Shown in pieces: positions 1 through 9,293 of a DNA stretch of 60,092 bases. Position numbers and translations under genes: made by a program. Source of the DNA: Hwanghaeella sp. (GTDB taxonomy: Bacteria > Pseudomonadota > Alphaproteobacteria > UBA8366 > Aestuariispiraceae). The notes beneath the pieces were generated by a model. The model made no database searches, was not told the DNA's origin, and saw nothing but the letters and a program-made list of their open reading frames with translations. Within the stretch, counting starts at the first letter, position 1; every line of letters starts with the position of its first letter. The DNA is taken from positions 1 to 60,092 of the forward strand of contig JANQIT010000322.1 in assembly GCA_028282025.1 (NCBI GenBank). Direction: 5' to 3'.

Positions 1-903
1 ACCGGCAGCCAGCAGGGACTGGTTCTGATCGGTCAGACGCTGCTGAACCGGGGTGACGGCGTCGCGCTGGACGAGCCCACTTTCCTGGGGGCCCTGGACG
101 CCTGGCGGCCGGCCTCTCCGACCTATACGGCGATCGACTGGAGTGGGAATACGCCCACCTTCGCACCGGCCGGGACGGCCGCGCCGAAATTCGCCTATGC
201 GCTGCCGAACTTTCGCAACCCGACCGGCGAGACCATGACACTGGCGCAACGCCAAGCGCTGGTCGATGCGGCGGCGCGGGACGGTGTGGTGCTGCTGGAG
301 GACAATCCCTACGGCGCGCTGCGCTACGAGGGTGAACAACCCGCCTCCCTGCTGTCGCTCGGTGCGGGCGACGGCCCTTATGACGGCCCGGTCGTCTATA
401 TGGGAACCGTTTCCAAGACGCTGGCGCCGGCGCTTCGGGTCGGCTGGATCGCCGCGCCGGCCCGCATGATCGACTCGCTGATCGTCGCCAAACAGGGGTT
501 GGACCTCTGCACCAGCCCGCTGAACCAGTTCGCCGCGCTGAACCTGATCGAATCGGGCGTGGAAGAGGAGACCTCCGCGGCCGCGTGCGGCCTCTACCGC
601 GCCCGTCGCGACGCCATGCTGGACGCGCTGCAGCGCCATATGCCGAAGAACGCCGCCTGGACCCGCCCGGAAGGCGGCATGTTCATCTGGGTGACCCTGC
701 CGGAAGGGATGGACGCCCAGCGCGTGTTCGACGACGCCGCCGCGGCGGGCGTGGGTATCGTGCCCGGTTCGGTCTTCTATGCGATAAACCCGGTCCGGAA
801 CACCATTCGGCTGAATTTCACCAATACGCCGGAAGACAGGATCCGCACCGCGGTCGAGCGGCTGGGCCGGGTCCTGCAAGAACAGCAGCCGGCGGCGGCC
901 TGA
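1..903 (+). CDS. PLP-dependent aminotransferase (MocR/2-aminoadipate type), 5' truncated by window edge
   Basis: Open frame from base 1 to the TGA at 901-903, about 300 residues, lacking its N-terminus because the window starts inside it. The visible part begins with the GSQQGLVLIGQTLL stretch typical of class I/II aminotransferases of the LysN/ARO8/MocR group, followed by the NPTG motif (PNFRNPTGETM) and the pyridoxal-phosphate lysine in SKTLAPALRVGW (codon 415-417). The C-terminal small domain ends normally. Expected to be a cytosolic amino acid transaminase; substrate cannot be told. Whether a GntR DNA-binding domain precedes it (a MocR regulator) lies outside the window. The methionine at 235 is internal and not the true start. 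Confidence 0.9.
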   Translation, partial: TGSQQGLVLIGQTLLNRGDGVALDEPTFLGALDAWRPASPTYTAIDWSGNTPTFAPAGTAAPKFAYALPNFRNPTGETMTLAQRQALVDAAARDGVVLLEDNPYGALRYEGEQPASLLSLGAGDGPYDGPVVYMGTVSKTLAPALRVGWIAAPARMIDSLIVAKQGLDLCTSPLNQFAALNLIESGVEEETSAAACGLYRARRDAMLDALQRHMPKNAAWTRPEGGMFIWVTLPEGMDAQRVFDDAAAAGVGIVPGSVFYAINPVRNTIRLNFTNTPEDRIRTAVERLGRVLQEQQPAAA

Positions 904-1016
904 CGCGCGCGCCCGAATGCACGGGTCCGCTCGCGGCGGTGCACGTTGCCGATTGACCCCCTCGCCCGGTCCGGCTATCTAGTCGGTCCGGCGGCCCGCG
1001 GGCCGCGCTTGGTGCT

Positions 1017-1103
1017 GCCCTTGTGGCGGAATTGGTAGACGCGACGGATTCAAAATCCGTTTCCCGTACGGGAGTGAGAGTTCGAGTCTCTCCGAGGGCA
1101 CCA
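1017..1103 (+). tRNA. tRNA-Leu (anticodon CAA)
   Basis: Cloverleaf with acceptor stem gcccttg / cgagggc, discriminator A and encoded CCA. The anticodon stem acgga/tccgt holds the loop ttcaaaa with anticodon CAA. A long variable arm (cccgtacggg) marks a class II tRNA as expected for leucine, and the T-loop is ttcgagt. The gene follows the aminotransferase by about 110 bp. Its 3' end is imperfectly repeated twice just downstream. Confidence 0.96.
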
Positions 1104-1300
1104 CGCGCTCAAGCAGCGAAGCGATAGCGCAACAAAGAGTCAGACCCCAGGGGCCGGCGTCGGGAAAGTTCGAACATGCTATCCCGTGGGGCATCACGCG
1201 CTCATCTTGCAAAGCGATAGCGCGATCATGGGCCGCTTACAGGCTTCGCCCCCCGTCGAAGTTCGAAGCCACCTACCCTGAGGACGTCACGCATCCACCT
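1080..1300 (+). repeat. Three imperfect repeats of the tRNA-Leu 3' end; gene-free gap 1104-1513
   Basis: The T-loop-to-flank segment starting at gttcgag (1080) recurs in degraded form at 1168 (gttcgaa) and again at 1261 (gttcgaa). Units 1 and 2 share ttcga, a GG-rich block, ca(c/t)cacgcgctca and aagcgatagcgc about 20 bases later; unit 3 keeps only ttcgaa, ccctgagg and tcacgc. Spacing is 88 and 93 bp, close to one tRNA length. This could be scars of integration events at the tRNA or a decayed tandem tRNA array. No coding region is convincing in 1104-1513; a minus-strand frame over 979-1212 is only the tRNA read backwards. Confidence 0.5.
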
Positions 1301-1513
1301 AGAGAAATGAAAGCACGCCCGACAGTCCGATTCCGGCTGCTGGCGCCGGGAGAGGTCGGGTTTTCTCTCCCGCTACGCGCCGTATAGTCATTTGGTGGAA
1401 CGCCGATGCGGCAACATACAGACCGCCGCTGCCAGCGAAAACCGGCTTGAGCATTCTGTTTCGTCCCGGCGGCCGCCGTGTTTGGACGAGCCGCAGTCCG
1501 GCCTATGTGAGCG

Positions 1514-3703
1514 CTACCACCTGTGCGTCAAAGCCAGGGAAACCTCACGACCCGACCCATAGGAGCAGACAAACTCCGTCTGGCACCCCGTAACATACCG
1601 CCGGTCTGCGATATTGATGGCCGTAAGATTGACGCTTGTGTCTTCCAGGAGCCTGTACGAGCCATAGACGTCGAATATCGTCGATGTCGGCACGGCGAGA
1701 GAATTGGTGTCGTTTGCGAAACTCTCTCCGCGGTGTCTCACCGCCGCACCCAAGGAAAGGCCATCCAGAAACCCTTGGAATGCGTAATCGGCCCGCGCGG
1801 TGATTTCATATTCAGGAGTCAGCGTCGGTGAGTTGCCGATGCGCGCAGCATTCGAGTCCTTGGTGACTTCGACATCCAGCAGGGTTGCCGCCACGGCGAG
1901 CGACAGCCCGCCGGAGAAGTCATACCCCCCCTCCAGTTCAGCACCTCGGGACCGTACCTCGCCCAATTGTTCCTGATTGGGAAATATTCCAACGACGACG
2001 TTCTGACGTTCGATATGAAAGACCGCCGCGTTAAAATAGTAACGCCCGTGGTCGGGGGCCATTTTCATCCCCAGTTCGAACTGTTCGCCGAATTCGGGTT
2101 CTGTCACTCCATTCACCGACGAAACGATAAGGGGATTGAACGACGTCGAGTAGGAGAAATAGGGCGTCACTCCACCGCTGAATTCATAGGCGACAGCCGC
2201 GCGGTAGGAGGTTTCACTGTCGTCGCGATGAAATCCCGCCGCCCCGTCCTGATGAGTTTCTACCAGGTCGTGACGGATATTGCCGGTCAATATCCAGCCG
2301 TCGCCGAAGCGAATTTGATCCTGGACGTAGAGACCGACCTGCAGTTGGCTTGTCCTCGCGTCCTGAAAAGGAGCCCCCAGGACAGGCGTACCCGGATTGA
2401 ACGGATTGACCACCCGGTTGGCGCCGATGGCGCTGGCCTGGGTTTCATCCAGTAAATAGTACCTTGGATCGAGTCCAATCAGCAGGTCGTGGCTGATGGC
2501 CCCGGTCTCGACTACGCCATAGTATCGAAGATCCGCCTGTGCCGTCCGCGTCAGCGTATCGTGCTCAAACCCGATCAGCGCCAAGGACCCCACATTGTCC
2601 GTGGGGGTTGCGGAAAATCCGGCATAGCCGAAGGGGAACCAATAGCTTTCCTCGATACTGGCGACACCTACCCGGCCAATCCCGGTAAAAGTGAAGTCGT
2701 TGTCGAGAACATGCTCGACAATCCCGGTGGCGGAGAATTGGCTCCGACGGTACTCGTCCCAGTCGGGATCGGAAAAATTCGCGTCGTCATCGATGAACCC
2801 GAATTGCGATGTACCTTGTACCGTGCCGAAATAGGGAAGGAACGTACTGCCGTTGTGCTGCTCGTCCGCGAAATGTGCGTTGGCCAGCAGCGTCACTTCC
2901 GTTCCGGCCTTTGTCGCGAACTTGAAGGACGGCGCGAACGTCACCCGCTCACCGGAGTTGAAGTCGTCATACTTATCACCGCCCTCAAAACGGCCCACCA
3001 CCCGGTATGCCTTGCCGTCTCCAAGCGGGTCGCCGATATCCAGGGCAACGGATCCGGCCGGCGCGTCATCTACCTTGAAGACTGCTTCCCGAACACGCGC
3101 CCCTGGCCGCTTGGACACATAGTTCGCAATTCCCCCGGGATTGGACCCTCCGTAGAGCGCTGAGGAAGGGCCGCGCAGAACTTCAATTCTCTCCAATGCG
3201 TACGGATCGGTATAGAACGATCCAAAAGCAAAAGACAAATTTTGGGCATTATCGAGATAGACGCCGTTCTGTTCAGCTTGAAACCCGCGAATCCGCATCC
3301 AATCGGTATCGTTATCGTCCCCGAACACGTCCATCATCACACCCGGCGTATAGCGAAGAACCTCACTCACACGATCGGCATTAAAACGTTGCAGATCGTC
3401 TTTCCCAAGCACAGTGAGGGATTGAGGAACCTCGCTTGCATAGACCGGCGCCTTGGACCCGGTGACGGTTGGCGGGTTGTTGCTGCCGCCAACCGGACCG
3501 GTTGCATCTTCCTGCTTACCGAGGATCACGATTGGGTCCAGTGTGATTTTCTCTTCCGGATTCGTGGCCACTCCGGATTCGTCCGACGGCTTGACTTCCG
3601 CGTCTTGCGCGACCGCCATCCCTGTCAATGAAGCTGCAAAGAAAACACCTGCGACCAACGCTTTACGGGCGACACCCCGTTGCGACGAGAAACAAAACAT
3701 CAC
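1514..3703 (-). CDS. TonB-dependent siderophore receptor
   Basis: 729 residues. An N-terminal signal peptide ends near AVAQ (residue ~33). A TonB-box-like segment (LDPIVILG) and a plug domain (about residues 85-200, with VLGKDDLQRFNADRVSEVL, RIRGF, IEVLRGPSSALYG and PGGIANYV) precede the 22-strand barrel, which ends in an aromatic residue (LALTHRW). This matches the FpvA/FhuA-like siderophore receptor family. It would import a ferric siderophore across the outer membrane using TonB energy. It lies 60 bp downstream of the AraC-type regulator on the same strand and next to a complete FecBCDE-type inner-membrane system, so one uptake pathway is likely. The actual siderophore cannot be read from sequence. 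Confidence 0.93.
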   Translation of the reverse strand: MMFCFSSQRGVARKALVAGVFFAASLTGMAVAQDAEVKPSDESGVATNPEEKITLDPIVILGKQEDATGPVGGSNNPPTVTGSKAPVYASEVPQSLTVLGKDDLQRFNADRVSEVLRYTPGVMMDVFGDDNDTDWMRIRGFQAEQNGVYLDNAQNLSFAFGSFYTDPYALERIEVLRGPSSALYGGSNPGGIANYVSKRPGARVREAVFKVDDAPAGSVALDIGDPLGDGKAYRVVGRFEGGDKYDDFNSGERVTFAPSFKFATKAGTEVTLLANAHFADEQHNGSTFLPYFGTVQGTSQFGFIDDDANFSDPDWDEYRRSQFSATGIVEHVLDNDFTFTGIGRVGVASIEESYWFPFGYAGFSATPTDNVGSLALIGFEHDTLTRTAQADLRYYGVVETGAISHDLLIGLDPRYYLLDETQASAIGANRVVNPFNPGTPVLGAPFQDARTSQLQVGLYVQDQIRFGDGWILTGNIRHDLVETHQDGAAGFHRDDSETSYRAAVAYEFSGGVTPYFSYSTSFNPLIVSSVNGVTEPEFGEQFELGMKMAPDHGRYYFNAAVFHIERQNVVVGIFPNQEQLGEVRSRGAELEGGYDFSGGLSLAVAATLLDVEVTKDSNAARIGNSPTLTPEYEITARADYAFQGFLDGLSLGAAVRHRGESFANDTNSLAVPTSTIFDVYGSYRLLEDTSVNLTAINIADRRYVTGCQTEFVCSYGSGREVSLALTHRW

Positions 3704-3763
3704 CTATTCCCTACTCTTTGGCAAAGAAAGAGGCTTGCGCCGGCAAGCCTAACCAAAGGGTAA

Positions 3764-4648
3764 CTACTGCTGGGTCGTCAGATTGTATTGAAGAATTGGG
3801 TCGGCGTTTGTCGAAACGTATCGCTTCACCCACCGGCCGGGCGACAGGCCGGTCGCCTGCCGGAAACTTCGACTAAAGTGCGCCTGATCGGCAAAGCCCG
3901 CATCGAGGGCGGCATGAGATAGGTGAACCCCCTCGGCCAGCAACTGCTGTGCATACTTTATGCGCGCGCCCATCACCCATTGATGGGGTGGAACCCCCGC
4001 CAATTCCTTGAATCTTTTACTGAATTCAGAGCGAGACATATCCGCGACATCGGCGAGTTTTTCAACCTTCAACGAAGAAGCCAAATTCTCCGTGGCATAC
4101 TCCATCACTTGCTCCAACCATTCAGGGCGGACGGGAACTTCCTCCTGGAGCATGCCCAGATGAATCATCTCATGGATCATGGTAAGGGTCAGGGCCTCAC
4201 CGTACCCGACAGGCCGCTCCCCCAAAAGGCACTCGCTTGCAAGCAACGCGGAAAGCCGATTCAACTCGGGACTGCTCGACAAGAAATGTGGCGACCCTAG
4301 ATCGACCTGCCGTTCAACGATCCGTTCCAACTGCGTCAGATCGACATGAATGTCGATATGCTCAAGATATCCGGTCTTTTCGATCCGCCCGTTCAACGAC
4401 ACCCCGGCGGGTACGAAACAGGCATTGCAAAGCGCAGAATCCTTCTGCCCTTCTCGGTTCAAGGCGATTGTCGCCCGGTCGAAAAAGACCACGAAGCGAG
4501 GGTCCGGCGAGACGTATTCACCACGCGCGCCTGGTTTCGCCTCCACCCTCCAATAATCCACCGCCATGTTATCGAACTGCAAACAGCAAACTTCGTGTAT
4601 TGGATCGATATGCTTGACCGAAGATTGCATACGTGGCCTAAATCCCAT
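3764..4648 (-). CDS. AraC-family transcriptional regulator
   Basis: 294 residues. The C-terminal 100 residues contain two helix-turn-helix units of the AraC/XylS family (VEKLADVADMSRSEFSKRF and ALDAGFADQAHFSRSFRQ, then the TGLSPGRW signature). The N-terminal ~180 residues fit a cupin-like ligand-binding domain. The start at 4648 has an AAGGA element about 8 bases upstream. Placed between the receptor gene (same strand, downstream) and the divergent transport operon, it probably senses the ferric-siderophore and activates both units, as AraC-type siderophore regulators such as PchR and AlcR do; this role is inferred from position. Confidence 0.88.
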   Translation of the reverse strand: MGFRPRMQSSVKHIDPIHEVCCLQFDNMAVDYWRVEAKPGARGEYVSPDPRFVVFFDRATIALNREGQKDSALCNACFVPAGVSLNGRIEKTGYLEHIDIHVDLTQLERIVERQVDLGSPHFLSSSPELNRLSALLASECLLGERPVGYGEALTLTMIHEMIHLGMLQEEVPVRPEWLEQVMEYATENLASSLKVEKLADVADMSRSEFSKRFKELAGVPPHQWVMGARIKYAQQLLAEGVHLSHAALDAGFADQAHFSRSFRQATGLSPGRWVKRYVSTNADPILQYNLTTQQ

Positions 4649-4691
4649 CTCAAATCCTTACATGCAATTGAGACTTATTCGCAAATGAGAT
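4647..4691. promoter_or_regulatory. Inverted repeat in the divergent regulator/transport intergenic region
   Basis: ATCTCAaat at 4647-4655 is mirrored by aaaTGAGAT ending at 4691. The repeat starts at the AraC-type gene's initiation codon and runs upstream over its ribosome-binding region, within the 202-bp gap (4649-4850) separating the regulator from the rightward transport operon. Position suggests autoregulation. I could not identify a convincing Fur or Irr box by eye. Confidence 0.3.
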
Positions 4692-4850
4692 CTGAAGGGG
4701 AGATTAGTTGTGAATAGTTCCATGTCAAGAATCATATGCCGCCCTGACGCCGTTAGAGCCTGCATACCGCGGTCATTCGATAGCTACAGCGCTGATTGAA
4801 CAGACAATGCTCGCTGAAGATTTTGCTATTCGAGGGTTCCGGAGAGTCTG

Positions 4851-5846
4851 ATGACAGGCATCAGAAAACTAATATTTCTAATTTTTAATATTGCGCTCGC
4901 CCTACAACTCTTCTGTGCGTCAAGTTTGGCTCAACCAGTGACGATTGACCACCGGTGGGGACGAACCGTTATCGACGATGCGCCGCAAAGAGTTATCACC
5001 CTGTCTTTCATTGGCGTTGACGCTCTCCTCGCTCTCGACGTGGTCCCTTTGGCCTATCGAACCTGGTATGGGGGGGACGAAAAGGGTCTTTGGCCCTGGA
5101 CGGCGGAACACATGCCTGCAAGTGCAAGTCCCATTGTTTTTCGGGGCGATATTGACATCGAAGCCGTTGCCCGTCTCCGACCGGACTTTGTCGAAGCCAT
5201 GTATTCGGGATTGAGCCAAGCACAGTTCTCCGCACTCACTCACATTGTTCCGGTTCTGCCTTCACTCGCCGGCGCCGGAGATTTCGGTACGACATGGAAA
5301 GAGATGCTAGAAAGCGTCGGAAAGGCGACAGGCCGCTCGGACAAGGCGCATCGCGTCATTACAAATATTTTGTTTGAAATTGAAGAAATCAGAAACCGAT
5401 TCCCCGAGTGGGAAGACAAGACCGCCGTCGTCGCTCAAATCGATGGTCCTTTGATCTTTAGTGAACTCGACCCAAGGTCCACACTGCTGCGCAGTTTGGG
5501 ATTTCAAATGCCGGAATCCGCGCGCGCACGTTCGGCGGGGAATTTCTACTTCAAGCTGGATCGCGAACTTACAGAACCGCTGGATGCGGACGTCGTTATA
5601 TGGCTCAGCTTCGATGGAAACGTCGAGAGATTGAACGACCTTCCCCTTCGCGCAACGATGAAGGCCGTGCAGGAAGGGCGCGAGATTGTTCTAGGCCCTG
5701 AACTATCGGCCGCACTCAGCTATGCAAGCCCTCTCAGCATCCCGTTTGCACTGAAACATCTGGTGCCAAAACTTGACACTGCATTGCGAACGCCCCGGAA
5801 CGCGCACCGCCAACACGTCATCGAATCCGGCTTGCCCCGCCAATGA
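4851..5846 (+). CDS. Iron-siderophore ABC transporter substrate-binding protein (FecB/FhuD type)
   Basis: 331 residues. A Sec signal peptide (hydrophobic stretch ~6-24, ending SSLAQ) has no lipobox cysteine in the usual place, so it is probably a free periplasmic protein. The mature part begins with the family's typical strand (VTIDHRWGRTVIDDAPQRVITLS) and has a long central helix, the two-lobe class III binding protein layout. It delivers the ferric-siderophore to the permease pair encoded immediately downstream; its stop overlaps the next start (ATGA at 5843). Confidence 0.9.
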   Translation: MTGIRKLIFLIFNIALALQLFCASSLAQPVTIDHRWGRTVIDDAPQRVITLSFIGVDALLALDVVPLAYRTWYGGDEKGLWPWTAEHMPASASPIVFRGDIDIEAVARLRPDFVEAMYSGLSQAQFSALTHIVPVLPSLAGAGDFGTTWKEMLESVGKATGRSDKAHRVITNILFEIEEIRNRFPEWEDKTAVVAQIDGPLIFSELDPRSTLLRSLGFQMPESARARSAGNFYFKLDRELTEPLDADVVIWLSFDGNVERLNDLPLRATMKAVQEGREIVLGPELSAALSYASPLSIPFALKHLVPKLDTALRTPRNAHRQHVIESGLPRQ

Positions 5847-6820
5847 TCCGTTCGACCGTAATCGTTGCCGGTATTCTTACCTTGAGCACGGCGTCGCTTT
5901 TACTTGGGGCTCGAAGCGGCGTTACGCCTGGCGACCTGGCCGCGCTGTTCAAGTCACCAGCAATAACGGATGCGGAAGGTATCGTCGTCAGGGAGCTGCG
6001 CCTGCCGCGCACTTTGGCCGCGCTTATCGCGGGAGCGGCATTGGGCATGGCCGGCGCTCTTATCCAAACCCTTACACGAAACCCCATTGCAGACCCTGGC
6101 TTGCTCGGCGTCAATGCCGGAGCCGCTCTCGGCATCGTAACAACGGTATGGATTGCGGGCCCGATCTCACAGCCGGCCATGGTTCTGCCGGCGCTGGCGG
6201 GCGCGCTGCTGTCATTACTCGTTGTTTGGACAATTGGAGCATCCTCTCGATCCCCGCTGACTCTTATTCTTGCCGGTGTCGCATTGACAGCCTTTCTGAG
6301 CGCGATACTCCGCGGGCTGATCCTCCTTGATCGTCATGTCCTGGATGTTTATCGCGGCTGGGCGGTCGGCGTACTGGATCGCGTCACTTTTGTGGAATTG
6401 CAGCTTGGGGCGCCTCTCTTTCTTCTTGGGTGCGTACTGGCCCTGGTCGCGACGCGCCGTCTGGACACCCTGGCCTTGGGTGAAGATCTTGCGATTACAC
6501 TCGGCACGAACTTGCTTTTGGGAAGACTATTTACCCTGGGCTCTATCGGGGTTCTGGCGACCGCCGCCGTCATCGTCGCAGGCCCATTGGTTTTCGTAGG
6601 CCTTGTCGCACCGCATATAGCCCGTGCAATCCACGCCGACGACACCCGTTCGCTAACAACGGTTTCGGGTTGCCTCGGTGCAGTTCTGGTCCTTGCCTCG
6701 GACATTGTCGGCCGGATCATTGCACCCGGTTATGTCATCGAGGCCGGCCTGTGGATCAGCCTGATCGGGGGTGTTTTCCTTATTGTGGCGGTTCGCCGCG
6801 AGGGAAGGAATCCGGCATGA
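5843..6820 (+). CDS. FecCD-family iron-siderophore permease, first subunit
   Basis: 325 residues, highly hydrophobic with about nine to ten membrane segments. It contains the family signature GAALGMAGALIQTLTRNP followed by ADPGLLGVNAGAALG. The start overlaps the stop of the binding-protein gene by ATGA, and its own stop overlaps the next permease the same way, indicating a translationally coupled operon. It forms a heterodimeric inner-membrane channel with the next gene product. Confidence 0.93.
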   Translation: MIRSTVIVAGILTLSTASLLLGARSGVTPGDLAALFKSPAITDAEGIVVRELRLPRTLAALIAGAALGMAGALIQTLTRNPIADPGLLGVNAGAALGIVTTVWIAGPISQPAMVLPALAGALLSLLVVWTIGASSRSPLTLILAGVALTAFLSAILRGLILLDRHVLDVYRGWAVGVLDRVTFVELQLGAPLFLLGCVLALVATRRLDTLALGEDLAITLGTNLLLGRLFTLGSIGVLATAAVIVAGPLVFVGLVAPHIARAIHADDTRSLTTVSGCLGAVLVLASDIVGRIIAPGYVIEAGLWISLIGGVFLIVAVRREGRNPA

Positions 6821-7782
6821 GCAGAGGAACGGCGATAACGCTTGCCGCCGCAACCTTGCTTGCCGTTCTGCTCGCAACGCACCTCTTCTTCAGCGGGGGG
6901 CCGATCCGGGTCGATCGTATCGTCGATGGCGACGAATTCGAGCGCGCGATTCTGCTGCACTTCCGCGGGCCGCGGGTATTGCTGGCCATGATCACGGGCG
7001 CCGCGCTTGGTATGGCTGGAAGCGTTTCGCAGGTTATGTTGCGAAATCCGCTTGCGTCCCCAGACATCATTGGGTTCGGGGCGGGCGCGGCTGCCGGCGC
7101 CGCGATGTTCATTTTGCTCTTTGGCGGCATATCGGCGGCAGCGCCCGGTGCGTTCGTTGGCGGCGCAGTCGCGGCGAGTCTGGTGATGTTGCTGGCTTGG
7201 CGAGACGGTATATCCCCGCTTTCACTGGTCCTGATAGGCGTCTCTCTCAACCTGATGTTCACCACCGCTACAGGTATTGTTCTGGAACTCAGTCCCAGTG
7301 TCCTGGCAACTGAAACGACCCGCTTCCTAACGGGCTCCTTTGCATCGGCGGATTGGCATTCGGTCGGCCTGATGTCGTTCACCTTACTTGTATGCGGAGC
7401 GATCTTCACAACAGGTGCGTTTGCAATCGATCGGCTGGAAATGGGCGACGAGATCGCCACGGCCTTCGGCTTGACACCCAACAGCATACGGCTGACGGCC
7501 GTTGCCGGTATTGCGGTAATTGTTGCAGCTTCAGTTGCCGTTGCGGGACCAATTCCTTTCGTCGCTCTTTTGGCGGGCCCTATTGCACGGCTTCTAGCAG
7601 GACAACCGGGGACTCTTCTTGGATTGTCGGCGCTCGTGGGAGCCACCCTTACCATAACCGCCGACGCATTCGCCAAATTTCCAGTCGCCGGATCCTTCCT
7701 GCCGGCCGGCGTGTTTACGGCGCTTGTCGGCGCTCCGGCCATGCTCGCACTTCTTCTGCGCCTTGAAGGGGATCGGAAATGA
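6817..7782 (+). CDS. FecCD-family iron-siderophore permease, second subunit
   Basis: 321 residues from the ATG at 6817, which overlaps the TGA of the preceding permease (ATGA). The open frame extends further upstream, but that part is out-of-frame translation of the previous gene. Family motif GAALGMAGSVSQVMLRNP, then LASPDIIGFGAGAAAG. Several membrane helices. It pairs with the first permease; the stop overlaps the ATPase start by four bases. Confidence 0.93.
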   Translation: MSRGTAITLAAATLLAVLLATHLFFSGGPIRVDRIVDGDEFERAILLHFRGPRVLLAMITGAALGMAGSVSQVMLRNPLASPDIIGFGAGAAAGAAMFILLFGGISAAAPGAFVGGAVAASLVMLLAWRDGISPLSLVLIGVSLNLMFTTATGIVLELSPSVLATETTRFLTGSFASADWHSVGLMSFTLLVCGAIFTTGAFAIDRLEMGDEIATAFGLTPNSIRLTAVAGIAVIVAASVAVAGPIPFVALLAGPIARLLAGQPGTLLGLSALVGATLTITADAFAKFPVAGSFLPAGVFTALVGAPAMLALLLRLEGDRK

Positions 7783-8555
7783 AAGGCCTCATGGCGAGAG
7801 CACTGACTGTTGAACTTGCAGGCAGAACGATTCTGAAGAATGTAAGCCTGGAATTACACGATGGAAGCATTACGGCAATCATAGGTCCAAACGGATGCGG
7901 CAAATCAACCTTGTTGAGGTCGTTCGCTGGTATCGTAAAACCGAAATCCGGGTCAGTATTCCTCGATGGTCGTGCTATTGAACGCGTAGCGCCCAAGATA
8001 CGCGCCCGCCGGGTCGGCTTTTTGCCGCAATCGCCACAGACCCCTGAAGGGATCAGGGTGCGCTCGCTTGTGACCAGGGGACGGACACCGCATCAAGGGC
8101 GGTTCGGCATTCTGTCACAAGCCGATCATGCAGCCGTTGATCGGGCAATTTCGCTTGTCGGTCTCGATTCCCTCGAAAACCGAAGAGTCGACAGACTATC
8201 GGGCGGACAACGGCAACGTGTATGGATCGCCATGGCCATTGCTCAGCAAACCTCGATACTCCTGCTCGACGAACCGACTACGTATCTCGACCCTCCGCAT
8301 CAGGTCGAAATTCTCCAGCTCGTGCGCCGCCTGAACAAGGAGACCGGCATGACAATCGTCATGGTGCTGCATGATATTACTCTCGCCTCGCTTTATGCGG
8401 ACCGGCTGATCGGGCTGAAGGACGGCCATCCGATTTTTGCAACACAGGTCGGAGAAAGACTCCGCGCGGAGTCGATTGAAGAGCTTTTCAATATGAGAGT
8501 TCACGCGATCGATCACCCAACGGCGGACCGCTCAATCATCGTTCCCCGAACGTAG
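7779..8555 (+). CDS. Iron-siderophore ABC transporter ATP-binding protein (FecE/FhuC type)
   Basis: 258 residues. Walker A GPNGCGKST, Q-loop GFLPQ, ABC signature LSGGQRQR, Walker B ILLLDEP and the switch histidine in VMVLHD are all intact, so it should hydrolyse ATP. The ATG at 7779 overlaps the permease stop; a second in-frame ATG four codons later is an alternative. It powers import through the two FecCD permeases. Confidence 0.94.
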   Translation: MKGLMARALTVELAGRTILKNVSLELHDGSITAIIGPNGCGKSTLLRSFAGIVKPKSGSVFLDGRAIERVAPKIRARRVGFLPQSPQTPEGIRVRSLVTRGRTPHQGRFGILSQADHAAVDRAISLVGLDSLENRRVDRLSGGQRQRVWIAMAIAQQTSILLLDEPTTYLDPPHQVEILQLVRRLNKETGMTIVMVLHDITLASLYADRLIGLKDGHPIFATQVGERLRAESIEELFNMRVHAIDHPTADRSIIVPRT

Positions 8556-8642
8556 CAGATCGGCCAAACCGAACCGGCACTTCAGGCCGTGGGAACGCAG
8601 CCGAGCAATACATGTCTTGAAGTTAGGAATAAAGGATCGAAC

Positions 8643-9293
8643 ATGCCGCAGGACACAGAATCGAACTACGCGATCACCACTGAAAGCGCGCTGCGCGACT
8701 TGCTCGGCCAGGCCTCCGGTCTTGCGGCGAAAAAATGCCTGTCGGAGCTGGACGGGCACTGCCGCGATTTCATCGCTTTATCGCCTTTCCTGTGTCTTGG
8801 AACGATGAGCGCAGACGGCCGCGCCGACATATCTCCGCGCGGCGACCCTGCGGGCTTTGTCCAAGTCCTGGACAATCGAACGATTGCGATACCCGACCGC
8901 CCCGGCAACAAACGGCTCGATACGATGTCGAATATCCTGAGTAATCCTTCTGTCGGCGTGCTGTTCATGATACCGGGATTCGAAGATACACTTCGCATCA
9001 ACGGATCGGCGACGCTTACCTGCGATCCCAAGATCCTGAACGCTTCGCCCGTCAATGGGCGCGTTCCAAAGATCGCCATTCGCATTGCAGTCGCCGAAGC
9101 GTTCCTTCACTGCGCCAAAGCGCTGAAACGCGCGCGCTTGTGGGATCCGGCGTCCCGCGTAAATCGCAAGCGCTTACCGAGCCTCGCCCACATGATACTT
9201 GAACAAATCAATGGCGAAGGAGAAGTGGACGACCGCACAATAAAGAATACGCAGGACGGTATTGAGGAGGAGTACAAATCTCATCTCTATTGA
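8643..9293 (+). CDS. Pyridoxamine 5'-phosphate oxidase-family flavoprotein (MSMEG_1061/DR2398-like)
   Basis: 216 residues from ATG 8643, chosen because an AAAGGA ribosome site sits 9-10 bases before it; the open frame starts at 8589 without such a site. A split-barrel FMN-binding fold is suggested by FLCLGTMSADGRADISPRGD, IAIPDRPGNKRLDTMSNIL and GVLFMIPGFEDTLRINGSA, the layout of the MSMEG_1061-type PPOX flavoproteins. It is the last gene of the siderophore uptake operon, about 90 bp after the ATPase. A role in reductive iron release or siderophore processing is a reasonable inference from context, not shown by the sequence. Confidence 0.8.
   Translation: MPQDTESNYAITTESALRDLLGQASGLAAKKCLSELDGHCRDFIALSPFLCLGTMSADGRADISPRGDPAGFVQVLDNRTIAIPDRPGNKRLDTMSNILSNPSVGVLFMIPGFEDTLRINGSATLTCDPKILNASPVNGRVPKIAIRIAVAEAFLHCAKALKRARLWDPASRVNRKRLPSLAHMILEQINGEGEVDDRTIKNTQDGIEEEYKSHLY

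Noticed and set aside
979-1212. 77-codon minus-strand frame over tRNA-Leu
   Set aside because: It is the tRNA and its repeats read antisense (SERLELSLPYGKRILNPS pattern), not a protein gene.
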